64,000 nucleotides of DNA from Billgrantia ethanolica (GTDB taxonomy: Bacteria > Pseudomonadota > Gammaproteobacteria > Pseudomonadales > Halomonadaceae). Position 1 is the first letter of the stretch; every line of letters starts with the position of its first letter. Below, in pieces: positions 8,829 to 17,880 of the stretch. Location: NCBI RefSeq assembly GCF_021404305.1, contig NZ_JABFTX010000001.1, positions 434,001 to 498,000 on the forward strand, given 5' to 3'. The notes beneath the pieces were generated by a model. The model was not told the DNA's origin and ran no database searches. It worked only from the letters and a program-made list of their open reading frames with translations. The position numbers and the translations under genes were made by a program.

Positions 8829-10390
8829 CAACTGAGGGCTTGTCGCTGCCTGCGTCTCAGGGTCTTGTCCTCGTACATGCGCTCGTCGGCCAGGGTAAGC
8901 ACTTCCTGGGCAGGCACCTCGGTGGAGCTGGCACCGCCGAGGCTCAAGCGAAGCTCCAGCGTCAATTGCTTGCCATCGGCGGTGGTAATGGCACAGCGCT
9001 GTCCTTCGATATGCGTTCTGATCAGATTGGCCAGACGATTCGCGGCCGCAATGTCCGCGGAGGGAAAAAGGACGACGAATTCGTCACCGCCGTAGCGGGC
9101 CAGGATGTCGCTGGCGCGGCAGTGCACCTGCAGACGCTCGGCCACCGTAGTGATGAGTTGGTCGCCCGCGACATGGCCGTAGCGGTCGTTCACCACCTTG
9201 AGCCCGTCGACATCCATCATCAACACGGCAAAATCCAGGCTTGGCGTCTGTCCCTTGCCCTGGACGCTCAACTGCAGCGCCGATTCGAAGAAGCCACGAT
9301 TGTAGAGACCGGTCAGCCCGTCTCGCTCTGCCGTTTTCTTCAATGCGAGGTGAAGTAGCTTGTTCTCGGTGGCTGCCGCCAACTGATCGAGGAAAAGGGG
9401 CAGCATGCGCTCCAACTGGCCATCCAACTTGGGTGCGCGTACGATCAGCCAGCCATCGTACAGGCTGAGGCGACCCGCCATCGAGGTAGCGTAAAGCTGC
9501 TCGCCGACACTCTTCTCGCGCAGCTTGATGACACTTTCCTGGTGATCATGAAGTGTTGCCAGCAGGCCGCCCAGCCGTCGCTCATCCTCTACGCCGAGCT
9601 GCAGTCCGGCCACGGCGGCGTAGCGTGTCACTTCGGGTCGATTCCGCTCCTGGAGAAACACGGCGAATCCGTACTCGGGGAAATCGTCATGCAGGTGTTT
9701 CAGGGAATCGTCCAGCAGCATATGAATGTTCGAGGCGCTGTTGGCGACGCCGCCCAGTTCGAGCAGGGCGTGAAAGACCCGGTTCTGAAACTTGGTCTCG
9801 CGCATGCTTCGACCGAGCTGGCGATTTTGCCCGTACATCACGTAGGCAATTGCCAGAAAATAGAGCACAGCGCCAGTTCCCTGATAGATGTCCAGCCCGT
9901 TACTGACGTAAGGCCGAATCTCGAATCCGGTCAGTGCGCTCCAGCCCAGGGCGCCGCCGATGAACAGTGCCATGGCAACCAGCATGCGGCGCGGACCAGC
10001 TACCACCATGTTGTTCATGAAGCAGGCGAGTGCGATAGAGAGGGTGCCCAGTACGTAAAAATCCAGCACGCTGCACCACGCGCCGAACAACAGGCTGTCA
10101 CATAGCAGGTTCTTGAACTCGGCCCGCTTCGAATCCTGCGCCCTGGCAGCGTGCAGGTAGGCGATTCCCGGCCATAGCAGCAGGAGCATCCCTGGTAGAA
10201 TCAGCGACCAGCCGCGGCCTTCCACCAGTGCGATCCATACCGTGAGGCCGAAGGTGTGGAGAAAGGCAAAGGCACGGGGAGGGAGCGTTGCCAGGGCGAG
10301 TCGATGAGGACGCCTGGTACCGAACAGCTTTTGAGAGAGGGTCTTGTATGTCAGCAAGATCTCGGTCTGTCGAATGAGCCAAATGAGCAA
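8828..10390 (-). CDS. membrane diguanylate cyclase (MASE2-GAF-GGDEF type)
   Basis: A 520-residue protein. Residues about 30-185 hold several hydrophobic helices resembling the MASE2 sensor of E. coli DgcC (WPGIAYLHAARAQDSKRAEF; GPRRMLVAMAL). A central region (about 200-340) looks like a GAF-type sensor. The C-terminal GGDEF domain has the intact active site RYGGDEFVVLFP, so it should make cyclic di-GMP from two GTP. RASD five residues before GGDEF fits the inhibitory I-site RxxD, suggesting product feedback. No EAL domain is present. The start at 10390 is the first in frame; a later start would lose only a few residues. Confidence 0.85.
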   Translation of the reverse strand: MLIWLIRQTEILLTYKTLSQKLFGTRRPHRLALATLPPRAFAFLHTFGLTVWIALVEGRGWSLILPGMLLLLWPGIAYLHAARAQDSKRAEFKNLLCDSLLFGAWCSVLDFYVLGTLSIALACFMNNMVVAGPRRMLVAMALFIGGALGWSALTGFEIRPYVSNGLDIYQGTGAVLYFLAIAYVMYGQNRQLGRSMRETKFQNRVFHALLELGGVANSASNIHMLLDDSLKHLHDDFPEYGFAVFLQERNRPEVTRYAAVAGLQLGVEDERRLGGLLATLHDHQESVIKLREKSVGEQLYATSMAGRLSLYDGWLIVRAPKLDGQLERMLPLFLDQLAAATENKLLHLALKKTAERDGLTGLYNRGFFESALQLSVQGKGQTPSLDFAVLMMDVDGLKVVNDRYGHVAGDQLITTVAERLQVHCRASDILARYGGDEFVVLFPSADIAAANRLANLIRTHIEGQRCAITTADGKQLTLELRLSLGGASSTEVPAQEVLTLADERMYEDKTLRRRQRQALS

Positions 10391-10595
10391 GACGCGCTAG
10401 TTCAGGAACCTCGGACGTCTCGGGCGATTTTTCTAACAGCCTAGCATTAGTGAAACCAGTAGACAGTATCGATCAATGGGTTTCTTGGCATTCCGGTCAA
10501 TGCCCTTTATTCAATGGTTATGAAGAGGAGTGGCCGTGACGCATCGAGAGTGGCAAGGCGCTACACTGTGGTGAGTTGCCAGTAAGGAACTCATC

Positions 10596-11429
10596 ATGAC
10601 GCCTCCCTCCAAGCCACTGTTCTGGCGCGATACGCGCATGCCCTACGTGGAGCTGCGCAAGGTCGAGGACGGTCGCAAGGTCTGCTATGCGCCGCACAGT
10701 CATACCCAATGGTCGCTGGGGGCAATCACCGCGGGAGAGAGTAACTTCCGCTACCGGGACGACCGTCATCACGTGAGGGCCGGCACCCTGGTGATGATGA
10801 ACCCCGGGTGGATGCACGCCTGCAGCGCCATCGAGGACCGGCCTTGGGGCTATCTGATGCTCTACGTGGATGCCGGGTGGCTGACGGCGTTGCGCTACCA
10901 GGCAGGGTTGCTGGAGGCACCCCATTGGCAGGACCTCGCCACCGCGGTGATCGATGAGGAAAAGTGGTACCAAGGGTACTGCCGCATGGCAGCCTGCCTG
11001 TTGGACCCCAACCGTGACCTGCTCGACAAGCAGACCGAAGTGGTGGAATACCTTTCGGCGCTGATGCACGAGCTGGCCGGCCAGCCGGCACGGCTGTTGG
11101 CACGGGCGCCGGCCACGCTCACGGCGTTGGCTAGCTATCTTGACGAGCACGCCAGCGACGACATATCGCTGGACGACTTGTGCGAGCTTAGCGGCTACAG
11201 TGCCGGCCACCTGATTCGCGCCTTCAAGCGCCATTTCGGGTTCACGCCGCATGCCTATCTGGTCAATCGGCGCATCCAGCTCGGCCAGCACGAGCTGAAG
11301 AACGGCACGCCGATTGCCGAAGCGGCGTTGAACGCGGGCTTTGCCGACCAGTCGCACTTTCAGCGCACCTTCAAGCGCATGGTGGCCGCCACGCCGCAGC
11401 AGTATCGCCAGCCCTCACTCGAGCAATAG
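10596..11429 (+). CDS. AraC family transcriptional regulator
   Basis: 277 residues. The N-terminal part is an AraC-type cupin sensor (CYAPHSHTQWSLGAITAGES; GTLVMMNPGWMHAC) and the C-terminal part, about 170-275, has two helix-turn-helix motifs (DISLDDLCELSGYSAGHLIRAF and PIAEAALNAGFADQSHFQRTF). This class is often encoded beside LysE-type exporters and activates them; here the LysE gene converges with only 4 bases between the stop codons. The inducer is unknown. Confidence 0.88.
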   Translation: MTPPSKPLFWRDTRMPYVELRKVEDGRKVCYAPHSHTQWSLGAITAGESNFRYRDDRHHVRAGTLVMMNPGWMHACSAIEDRPWGYLMLYVDAGWLTALRYQAGLLEAPHWQDLATAVIDEEKWYQGYCRMAACLLDPNRDLLDKQTEVVEYLSALMHELAGQPARLLARAPATLTALASYLDEHASDDISLDDLCELSGYSAGHLIRAFKRHFGFTPHAYLVNRRIQLGQHELKNGTPIAEAALNAGFADQSHFQRTFKRMVAATPQQYRQPSLEQ

Positions 11430-11433
11430 CCCC

Positions 11434-12027
11434 TCACTCGAGCAAAAGATAGAGGCAACTGGCGGCCAGCAATAGCGCTAGGGTGCGATTCACCGTCACC
11501 AGTACCGTCGGGCGGTGCACGTAGCGGCGCAGAAAGGCGCCGGCATAGACCCAACTGCCCAGCGACAGCCAGCAGATCGGCAGATAGAGGGAGGCGAACA
11601 GCAACACCTGATTCAGGTCACTGCCGCTGGTGTAGGCCCCGATACCCGATGCCGACGCCAGCCACGCCTTGGGGTTGAGCCACTGCATCAGGGCTCCCGT
11701 CATGAAGCTCGGTGCCCGTTGGGCCTCGTTCTCGGGCAGGTGGCCATCGTCGCGGAACAGCCGCCAGCTCAGGTAGAGCAGAAACGCCACGCCGGCCCAG
11801 CGCAGAGCTTGCTCGAGGCCCGGCACCCGCTCTAGTGTCGAATAGAGCCCCAGCCCCACGGCAACGAAGAGCGCAATGAAACCCAGCGTGGCGCCAGTGA
11901 CGAACACCAGCCCCTGGGCAAGCGGATAGCGCGTACCGCTGCTCAGGCATACCAGGTTCACCGGCCCGGGCGAGATCGAAGCCGCAAGGGCAAACGCCGA
12001 CATCGGCAGAATCATGGCAAGGCTCAT
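11434..12027 (-). CDS. LysE/RhtB family exporter
   Basis: About 197 residues in six hydrophobic segments with the family signature SISPGPVNLVCLSSG near the N-terminus and LMQWLNPKAWLASASG in the middle, so an inner-membrane exporter of amino acids or similar metabolites. I chose the ATG at 12027 because AGGAGG (12034-12039 on the reverse strand) lies 6 bases before it; the ATG at 12033 abuts the ribosome site. The gene converges on the AraC regulator, and the last 15 bases of both genes form a direct repeat. Confidence 0.85.
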   Translation of the reverse strand: MSLAMILPMSAFALAASISPGPVNLVCLSSGTRYPLAQGLVFVTGATLGFIALFVAVGLGLYSTLERVPGLEQALRWAGVAFLLYLSWRLFRDDGHLPENEAQRAPSFMTGALMQWLNPKAWLASASGIGAYTSGSDLNQVLLFASLYLPICWLSLGSWVYAGAFLRRYVHRPTVLVTVNRTLALLLAASCLYLLLE

Positions 12028-12153
12028 CGTCATCCTCCTGGGTGGCAATGGCCTGAGTCTGCCGCTGCGGCGCGGTGCGGTATTGAAGGAAATTGATGTG
12101 GGATCAAGTCAGCGGCTACCGGCCAGGTCGGCCGGTAGCTTGAAGAGTGGTGC

Positions 12154-12840
12154 CTATTTGCCCAGCGCCTCCAGCAGCAGCTTGGCGGTGGGCTCCGACG
12201 AGGGCGGGTTCTGCCCGGTGATCAGCTTGCCGTCCTGGCGAGCATAAGGGGTGAACACATCCGCCTTGGAGTAGTGGGCGCCACCCTCCTTGAGGGCATT
12301 TTCCACCAGGTGCGGCACCACTTCGGTAAGGCCAACGGCCGCTTCCTCTTCGTTCGTGAAGCCGGTGACCTGTCGGCCGCGGATGATCGGATTGCCTTCG
12401 GGATCGCGAGCGTGGATCAGCACGATGGGCGCGTGGCACACGGCAGCCACCGGCTTCTGCTGCGCCCAGAAAGTTTCGACCAGGCGGATCGAATCCGTAT
12501 CGTCGACCAGATCCCACAGCGGACCGTGGCCGCCGGGGTAGAAGATGGCGTCGAAATCGTCGGCGCTGACCTCGCTCAGCTTGTGCGTATTGGCCAGCGC
12601 CTGCTGGGCCTGATCGTCCTGCTGGAAGCGACGGGTCGCGTCTGTCTGGCTCTCCTCGGCGTCGCTCTTCGGGTCCAGCGGTGGCTTGCCGCCCTTGGGC
12701 GAGGCCAGCACCACCTCGGCGCCGGCATCCAGGCAGACGTAGTAGGGAGCCGCCAGTTCCTCCAGCCAGAAGCCGGTGGGCTCGCCGGTATCGCCGAGGC
12801 GGTCGTGGGAAGTGAGTACCATCAGAATACGTGGGCTCAT
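12154..12840 (-). CDS. DJ-1/PfpI family protein (Hsp31-like glyoxalase or amidotransferase-like)
   Basis: 228 residues of the type 1 glutamine amidotransferase-like superfamily. The nucleophile elbow is AAVCHAPIVL with the reactive cysteine, preceded by FYPGGHGPLWDL and followed by a C-terminal NPPSSEPTAKLLLEAL. Members include Hsp31-type glyoxalases and chaperones that detoxify methylglyoxal without a cofactor. The function is inferred from the family only. Preceded by a good AGGAGAG-like site; it appears monocistronic. Confidence 0.82.
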   Translation of the reverse strand: MSPRILMVLTSHDRLGDTGEPTGFWLEELAAPYYVCLDAGAEVVLASPKGGKPPLDPKSDAEESQTDATRRFQQDDQAQQALANTHKLSEVSADDFDAIFYPGGHGPLWDLVDDTDSIRLVETFWAQQKPVAAVCHAPIVLIHARDPEGNPIIRGRQVTGFTNEEEAAVGLTEVVPHLVENALKEGGAHYSKADVFTPYARQDGKLITGQNPPSSEPTAKLLLEALGK

Positions 12841-13043
12841 GAGGCTCTCCTTTCTTGATGCCGGTGGGCAACCGGGTCCATGGTGGTCGAAAGGCTATAC
12901 AGGAGCGTAGCGTGTCCACCACCGCAAGGCCTAATTTCAAGATTCACCCACCCGGGCTCGGTCAGGGCTACTCTATGAGGTGCGTCGTCCGTGACGCCGG
13001 GCGGATAGCGATGACGTCACCTATTGCAGGTTCAAGGTTTTCT

Positions 13044-13634
13044 ATGGCTGATCAGACGGACACGAAAAAAGCACGAACGACCCTGAGTGTTTCCCAATTG
13101 ACGTGTATTGAGCTCTTCGAGGGGCTCGGGCATGAAAAAGCCGTATCTGGCGAGCTGGAAGTCACGATTAACTTTCATCCTGACCGATTGACCTTATCGG
13201 GGATTCCCCTGCTGCACGCCATTGCCAAGGACGGTGTGCTCAAGTGCCAGTTCGAAACAGGGACCAGCAATGGGGGGCTGAGCGCTTTTCCGGGTGGTGG
13301 GCGATGGGCGTGGGAAAGTCGCGCATTCAAGGGCTCCTACGATAGCGGTGAGCCTTCTGCACGTCCGAAGTATGGCGCCTTGAACTACAAGAAGCTTGGT
13401 TCGGGCGGCTCTCCTCGCTTCGGCTCCTCGTATTTCAAGCTCAAGCCGGAGTTGCTGGATAGGACCACGTTCTGTTACCCGGAAAGCTTTTTTGGGCCCA
13501 GGAGCTATGGCGTCGGATGTCGGGTAGGCCACTTGATCGAGATGGCGGATGCCGACGAGACGGATTTGCTTGATAACTATATCGAAGCGCATATTCGCCG
13601 GTGCGTTCGTTCAGGTACGCGCTCGTTCGAATGA
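13044..13634 (+). CDS. DUF3626-like protein, apparently C-terminally truncated
   Basis: A 196-residue protein from the ATG at 13044 (AAGG six bases upstream); longer in-frame starts at 12975 and 13011 are possible. It shows DUF3626-type stretches: ITLNFHPDRL-like TINFHPDRLTLSG, CQFETGTSNGGLSAFPGG, ARPKYGALNYKKLG, RFGSSYFKLKPELL and DNYIEAHI. As I remember the family, members continue after the last motif with an HG-xV segment and another 100 or so residues; here the frame ends within 15 residues, and neither other frame restores the family. Truncation or decay is therefore likely. The function of the family is unknown. Confidence 0.6.
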   Translation: MADQTDTKKARTTLSVSQLTCIELFEGLGHEKAVSGELEVTINFHPDRLTLSGIPLLHAIAKDGVLKCQFETGTSNGGLSAFPGGGRWAWESRAFKGSYDSGEPSARPKYGALNYKKLGSGGSPRFGSSYFKLKPELLDRTTFCYPESFFGPRSYGVGCRVGHLIEMADADETDLLDNYIEAHIRRCVRSGTRSFE

Positions 13635-13692
13635 TCATTGCAATCGAGGCTAGACTGCGAATGGACCTGACACGCAGCCAAGGAGGAGAAAC

Positions 13693-14166
13693 ATGTTGCT
13701 CGAAGGTTCCTGCCACTGCGGCGCGGTTCGTTTCAGCGTCGAGTCGCCGCATCCTTACCCTTACCAGCGCTGCTACTGTTCGATCTGCCGCAAGACCGCC
13801 GGTGGGGGCGGCTACGCCATCAATCTGAGCGGTCTCGCCGAAACGCTGCAGGTCGAGGGGGCAAAGCATCAGGGCATTTATCATGCCGTGATCGATGGTC
13901 AAAAGAGCTCCGGCGAGCGGCACTTCTGCAAACAGTGCGCCTCGGCGCTATGGGTCTTCGATCCCGGCTGGCCCGAGCTGGTACATCCGTTTGCATCGGC
14001 CATCGACACCGAGCTGCCGGTGCCGCCGGAGCGGGTCCATCTGCTGCTGGACAGCAAAGCCGCCTGGGTGGAGGTCGAGACGAAGCAAGGCGACCAGTGC
14101 TTCGCCGGCTACCCCGAAGAGAGCATCGCCGAGTGGCATCAGCGCAGAGGGCTGGAAACGCCTTGA
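13693..14166 (+). CDS. GFA family zinc-binding protein
   Basis: 157 residues with the zinc ligands of the GFA (glutathione-dependent formaldehyde-activating enzyme-like) fold: GSCHCGAVRF near the N-terminus, RCYCSICRKTAG around residue 35, and HFCKQCASALWVFD around residue 80. Most members have no proven formaldehyde role. The start follows AAGGAGGAGAAAC. It stands alone between a truncated DUF3626-like gene and a convergent DCC-family gene. Confidence 0.88.
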   Translation: MLLEGSCHCGAVRFSVESPHPYPYQRCYCSICRKTAGGGGYAINLSGLAETLQVEGAKHQGIYHAVIDGQKSSGERHFCKQCASALWVFDPGWPELVHPFASAIDTELPVPPERVHLLLDSKAAWVEVETKQGDQCFAGYPEESIAEWHQRRGLETP

Positions 14167-14181
14167 GCTTCTCGGCCAGGC

Positions 14182-14607
14182 TCACTTTCGCCTCAGGTTG
14201 TCGATGGCGCCTTTTCTCAGCATCTTGAGCAGGCCGGTTCGGCACGCTCTGAACAGGGGATAGAGCCGTGCCGTGCGCTCGGGGCTGGCAAACAGCCGAT
14301 ACATCAGGCGATTGAACAGGCCGCTGCGAGTCCCGAGCAGAGTAAGGCGGTGCAGGGCTTCGCTGCCGTGATACCAGCGTTCGCCTACCTGCAGGGCAAA
14401 GCCCTCGTCCAGGTCGAAGCCCATGGCGGTCAGTTCGCGGCGCGCCTCACTGTCCTGCCTGGCATCGATCAGTTCGAGTTCGCCCACGTCCCGGCGGACA
14501 CGCTGCCAGCGTACGTAGCTTCGGCACATGGGACACTCGCCGTCGTACACCAGTCGCAGGCAACGGTTCGCAGGAGCCGGCACGTTCGAATCATCCTCTG
14601 ACGGCAT
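14182..14607 (-). CDS. DCC family thiol-disulfide oxidoreductase-like protein (DUF393)
   Basis: 141 residues from the ATG at 14607, preceded by AAGGAAGG. The family motif is VYDGECPMCRSYVRW near residue 22, with the CxxC pair after the DG. DUF393 proteins have a thioredoxin-like fold and presumably act in redox chemistry, but substrates are not known. Divergent from the MAPEG-like membrane protein, with under 100 bases between starts. Confidence 0.82.
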   Translation of the reverse strand: MPSEDDSNVPAPANRCLRLVYDGECPMCRSYVRWQRVRRDVGELELIDARQDSEARRELTAMGFDLDEGFALQVGERWYHGSEALHRLTLLGTRSGLFNRLMYRLFASPERTARLYPLFRACRTGLLKMLRKGAIDNLRRK

Positions 14608-14701
14608 TTTTCCTTCCTTTCGTATGTAGGCTGCTTGCACCAGCATGGAGCCTGGAGCGTATACAGGCCAAGCTAGCGCTTACATTCAGAAGGAGATCGG
14701 C

Positions 14702-15277
14702 ATGAGCCAGGGCTACAAGACACCCCCAGACCAGATCGACATGCAGCGCGCCGAGCACAAGATCCGCTCTGCGGGAGCGCTCGGCTTCGTACTTTTCGGC
14801 ATGGCGGTGGGTGCAGCCTACTGGCTCTTGCCTGTATTCATCGCTTTTCCCGTCGAGCTCGGGGAGCGCCTGGCCTTTGCCGCACGTGCCGGTGCCGTGG
14901 TGCTGTTCTGCGTGCTGGTGGGTGTCGGCCTGGTCTCTACCACCCGCCGGTTTTCGCCTGAGGATATCGGCGGCTCGGCTGCCGGGCCGCCGAGCGAGAG
15001 GCTCGCCATCTATGTGGCGTTCCTGCAGAACACCCTGGAGCAAGCGGTATTGGCGGTCGGGTTCTATGTTGCCTATGCCAGCCTGGTGGCAGGGGCGTGG
15101 CTCTCGCTCATTCCTGTCAGCGTGGCGTTCTTCATTGTCGGCCGCGTGCTGTTTCTGCGTGGCTACCGGCAAGGTGTGGAAGGGCGTGCGCTGGGCATGG
15201 TGCTGACCATGACCCCTGCCATCGTGGGCTATCCGGTCGTGTTTATCCTAATCTTGACTAACGCAATCACTACCTGA
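14702..15277 (+). CDS. MAPEG-like integral membrane protein
   Basis: 191 residues with four hydrophobic segments (about 25-47, 59-80, 109-146 in two parts, 164-186). FLQNTLEQAVLAVGFYVAY and GRVLFLRGYRQGVEGRALG match the NTxEQ and gRxLF-GY patterns of MAPEG proteins, the family of membrane glutathione transferases and eicosanoid enzymes. Activity cannot be inferred. The start codon follows AAGGAGATCGGC; the upstream in-frame ATG at 14645 has no such site. Confidence 0.7.
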   Translation: MSQGYKTPPDQIDMQRAEHKIRSAGALGFVLFGMAVGAAYWLLPVFIAFPVELGERLAFAARAGAVVLFCVLVGVGLVSTTRRFSPEDIGGSAAGPPSERLAIYVAFLQNTLEQAVLAVGFYVAYASLVAGAWLSLIPVSVAFFIVGRVLFLRGYRQGVEGRALGMVLTMTPAIVGYPVVFILILTNAITT

Positions 15278-15318
15278 ACTGAGAATTTTCGCCGCCAGGA
15301 CCTGACAGGAGAGCTTTC

Positions 15319-15702
15319 ATGGACGAATCGAAGCAACGCGAGCTGATCGAGCAGTACGTCGCTGCCTATAACGACTTCGACATCGAAGGCATGCTGGCCG
15401 TCCTGGCACCGGACGTCGAGTTCGAGAATTACTCGGGCGAGGAGCTGACGGCCTCGGCGAGCGGTATCGAGGAGTTCCGTTTGCTCGCACAGCGGGCCAA
15501 GGGGCTCTTCACCGAGCGCTTTCAGCGTGTGACCTCTCTGGTCTTCCACCAAGATGGCGCCACGGCCGAGATCGATTACCGCGGCCGCCTGGCGCAGGAC
15601 ATGCCCGGCGGGCCGAAGGCGGGCAGCCTGCTCGAACTGAATGGCACCACCGAGTTCACGTTCGGCGGAGAGCGGATCGTCAGCATCGTCGACCGTAGCT
15701 AA
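15319..15702 (+). CDS. SnoaL/NTF2-like family protein
   Basis: 127 residues, the normal size of a single NTF2-like alpha+beta barrel. The opening LIEQYVAAYNDFDIEGMLAVLAPDVEFENYSG is typical of SnoaL-like proteins. No catalytic assignment is possible; members range from isomerases to carrier proteins. GGAGAG precedes the ATG. It begins a same-strand run of four genes (NTF2-like, GNAT, RibD-like, SDR). Confidence 0.75.
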   Translation: MDESKQRELIEQYVAAYNDFDIEGMLAVLAPDVEFENYSGEELTASASGIEEFRLLAQRAKGLFTERFQRVTSLVFHQDGATAEIDYRGRLAQDMPGGPKAGSLLELNGTTEFTFGGERIVSIVDRS

Positions 15703-15719
15703 ATTGGCCATCGGCCGCT

Positions 15720-16250
15720 ATGGGACACCTAATGGAAGCAAATATCGCCATACGTGAAGAAACAGCTGCCGATATCAATGCCATACACGACCTAACTGTC
15801 GCGGCTTTTCGAGAAATGGAACACAGCAGCTATACCGAGCAGTTCATCGTCGCCGGATTACGCGCCGCTGGCGCTTTGGCAGTATCGCTGGTGGCGGAGA
15901 GGGAAGGTCGGGTAGTGGGTCATATCGCTTTCTCGCCGGTAAGCATCTCGGATGACACCACGGGCTGGTATGGCTTGGGGCCGGTTTCCGTACTGCCGGA
16001 ATACCAGCGGCAGGGTATCGGCAAGGCGCTGATCGAAGAGGGCTTGGCTCGGCTGCAAGCCATAGGCGCCCAAGGCTGCTGTCTCGTCGGCCACCCTGAG
16101 TATTACGTCAAGTTCGGGTTCCGTCATGTGCCTGGGCTCGTCTACGAGGGAGTGCCAGCGGAGTATTTCTTCGCCTTGCCCTTCGGCGATCATGTTCCGC
16201 AGGGTAGCGTTACCTTCCATGAAGCTTTTCTTGCGGATGGACAATCATGA
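15720..16250 (+). CDS. GNAT family N-acetyltransferase
   Basis: 176 residues. The acetyl-CoA pyrophosphate loop is in VLPEYQRQGIGKALIEEGL, preceded by VVGHIAFSPV and followed by GHPEYYVKFGFRHV, a pattern of the YhbS-like subgroup. The substrate is unknown. An alternative start is at 15732. Its stop overlaps the next start by 4 bases (ATGA), implying translational coupling with the RibD-like gene. Confidence 0.85.
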   Translation: MGHLMEANIAIREETAADINAIHDLTVAAFREMEHSSYTEQFIVAGLRAAGALAVSLVAEREGRVVGHIAFSPVSISDDTTGWYGLGPVSVLPEYQRQGIGKALIEEGLARLQAIGAQGCCLVGHPEYYVKFGFRHVPGLVYEGVPAEYFFALPFGDHVPQGSVTFHEAFLADGQS

Positions 16251-16813
16251 AAACCCAGTACTACACCGCAGCCAGTCTCGATGGCTTCATTGCCACGGAA
16301 GAGGACTCCCTGGAGTGGCTGTTCACTCTGGCCGACCTGAGCGATTCCAGCTATCCGGCATTCATCGCCGAGGTGGGCGCGTTGGCCATGGGAGCTTCCA
16401 CCTACGAGTGGATCCTGCGCAATGCCGATACCGTGGCGGCCGAAACCGGCTCGCCATGGCCCTACGCCCAGCCGACCTGGGTGTTCACCCATCGCGACCT
16501 GGCGATTCCCGAAGGAGCGGACGTCCGCTTCGTGCAGGGGGAGGTGGGGCCTATCCATGAAGAGATGCGTGCAGCCGCGGGAGGAAAAAACCTCTGGATC
16601 GTCGGTGGGGGCGATCTGGCGGGGCAGTTTCACGATGCCGGCCTGCTCGATGAGCTCATCGTCCAGATTGGCTCCGTTACCCTGGGCAAGGGTAAGCCGC
16701 TCTTTCCACGCCGCGTGCTGAGCCCAACCCTGCGCCTCGAATCGGTACGCCAGATGGGTACCGGTATGGTCGAGTTGCGGTATGGGGTGGCCGCAAGGGA
16801 GGTATCGCATTGA
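16247..16813 (+). CDS. dihydrofolate reductase/RibD C-terminal-like protein
   Basis: 188 residues of the RibD C-terminal/DHFR-like fold: MKTQYYTAASLDGFIA at the N-terminus, VGALAMGASTYEWIL, and the nucleotide-binding GGKNLWIVGGGDLAGQF. It probably binds NADPH and reduces an unknown substrate; these stand-alone proteins are rarely true DHFRs. It overlaps the GNAT gene by ATGA upstream and the SDR gene downstream, so the three are likely one transcript. Confidence 0.82.
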   Translation: MKTQYYTAASLDGFIATEEDSLEWLFTLADLSDSSYPAFIAEVGALAMGASTYEWILRNADTVAAETGSPWPYAQPTWVFTHRDLAIPEGADVRFVQGEVGPIHEEMRAAAGGKNLWIVGGGDLAGQFHDAGLLDELIVQIGSVTLGKGKPLFPRRVLSPTLRLESVRQMGTGMVELRYGVAAREVSH

Positions 16814-17556
16814 AAAAGGTCCTGGTGGTTACCGGCGGCAGCCGGGGCATCGGTGCAGCCACCGCCCGCCTGGCCGCGGCCAGAGGCTACGCCGTGTGCA
16901 TCAACTATCGCCACAACGAGGCGGCAGCACAGGCCGTAGTCGAGGAGATCGCCCACGCCGGCGGCAAAGCCATTGCCATAGCGGGCGATGTCGGCCACGA
17001 GGCCGACGTGATGCGCCTGTTTGCCGAAGTCGATGAGAAGCTCGGACCGGTCGCGGCGCTGGTCAACAACGCCGGTATCCTGGAAAGGCAGATGCGAGTG
17101 GAGGAGATGGACGCCTCGCGCCTGAACCGGGTACTGACCACCAACGTGATCGGCAGCTTTCTCTGCACCCGGGAGGCCGTACGGCGGATGTCGACCCGGC
17201 ACGGTGGGCAGGGTGGGGCGATCGTCAACGTCTCCTCCATCGCCTCGCGGCTCGGCGCGCCGGATGAGTACGTCGACTACGCCGCTGCCAAAGGCGCTAT
17301 CGACAGCTTCACCATCGGCCTGGCCAAGGAGGTCGCGGGCGAGGGCATCCGTGTCAACGCCGTGCGCCCCGGGGTGATCTACACCGAGATCCATGCCAGC
17401 GGAGGCGAGCCCGACAGGGTCGAGCGCGTGAAGGCGGGCGTGCCCATGCAGCGCGGCGGCCAGCCGGAAGAGGTGGCCCGCGCCATCCTCTGGCTGCTCT
17501 CCGACGAAGCCTCGTACTCTACCGGCACGCTGCTGGACGTAACCGGCGGAAGATAG
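16810..17556 (+). CDS. SDR family oxidoreductase
   Basis: 248 residues of a classical short-chain dehydrogenase: VTGGSRGIGAATARLAA cofactor loop, the NNAGI motif, the serine in NVSSIASRLG and the YxxxK pair in YVDYAAAKGA, with the C-terminal substrate loop around VIYTEIHASGG. The N-terminal loop suggests NADP(H) or NAD(H). Translation probably starts at the TTG at 16810, which overlaps the stop codon of the preceding RibD-like gene; no ATG lies nearby. The substrate is unknown. Confidence 0.87.
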   Translation: MKKVLVVTGGSRGIGAATARLAAARGYAVCINYRHNEAAAQAVVEEIAHAGGKAIAIAGDVGHEADVMRLFAEVDEKLGPVAALVNNAGILERQMRVEEMDASRLNRVLTTNVIGSFLCTREAVRRMSTRHGGQGGAIVNVSSIASRLGAPDEYVDYAAAKGAIDSFTIGLAKEVAGEGIRVNAVRPGVIYTEIHASGGEPDRVERVKAGVPMQRGGQPEEVARAILWLLSDEASYSTGTLLDVTGGR

Positions 17557-17880
17557 CGGTGGAAGACAGCGACATCAGGTCATGCTTTTAGCCTAAGGTC
17601 TATGTTGCGTTCAGCGTTACCCAATGTTAATTTGCGTAAACAAAGCCGCAGAGACGGCTCTGACGAAAAAAACACAAGTATGCAGGGAACTACCCGGTAA
17701 CCAGTTTGCCGGGTAGATTCTTATGTGCCCTACCGCCAGACTCCCACAGCTTCCTCTTCCGACTCGCGGCGTACTGCCGGGCTTTCCTCCCTTGCCGTCG
17801 GTTACCGAAAGCGCCCGGGTGGTGTGATAGACTGCGCGCCTCGGCCTGCGCCAGCAACACTTCCCCATCGGTAGCCCGTC
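17557..17880. other. gene-free spacer upstream of the OsmC-YcaO gene
   Basis: 324 bases. Two short hairpins are visible: CAGAG-ACGG-CTCTG (17649-17662) and CTACCCGG...CCGGGTAG (17690-17716). Neither has a convincing T-run. An extended -10 element, TGATAGACT (17825-17833), lies about 50 bases before the OsmC-YcaO start and is the best promoter candidate, but I see no clear -35. No small gene is supported. Confidence 0.4.

Noticed and set aside
17690..17716. CTACCCGG...CCGGGTAG hairpin as terminator of the SDR gene
   Set aside because: It lies 134 bases beyond the stop and has no T-run; kept only as a note in the spacer.
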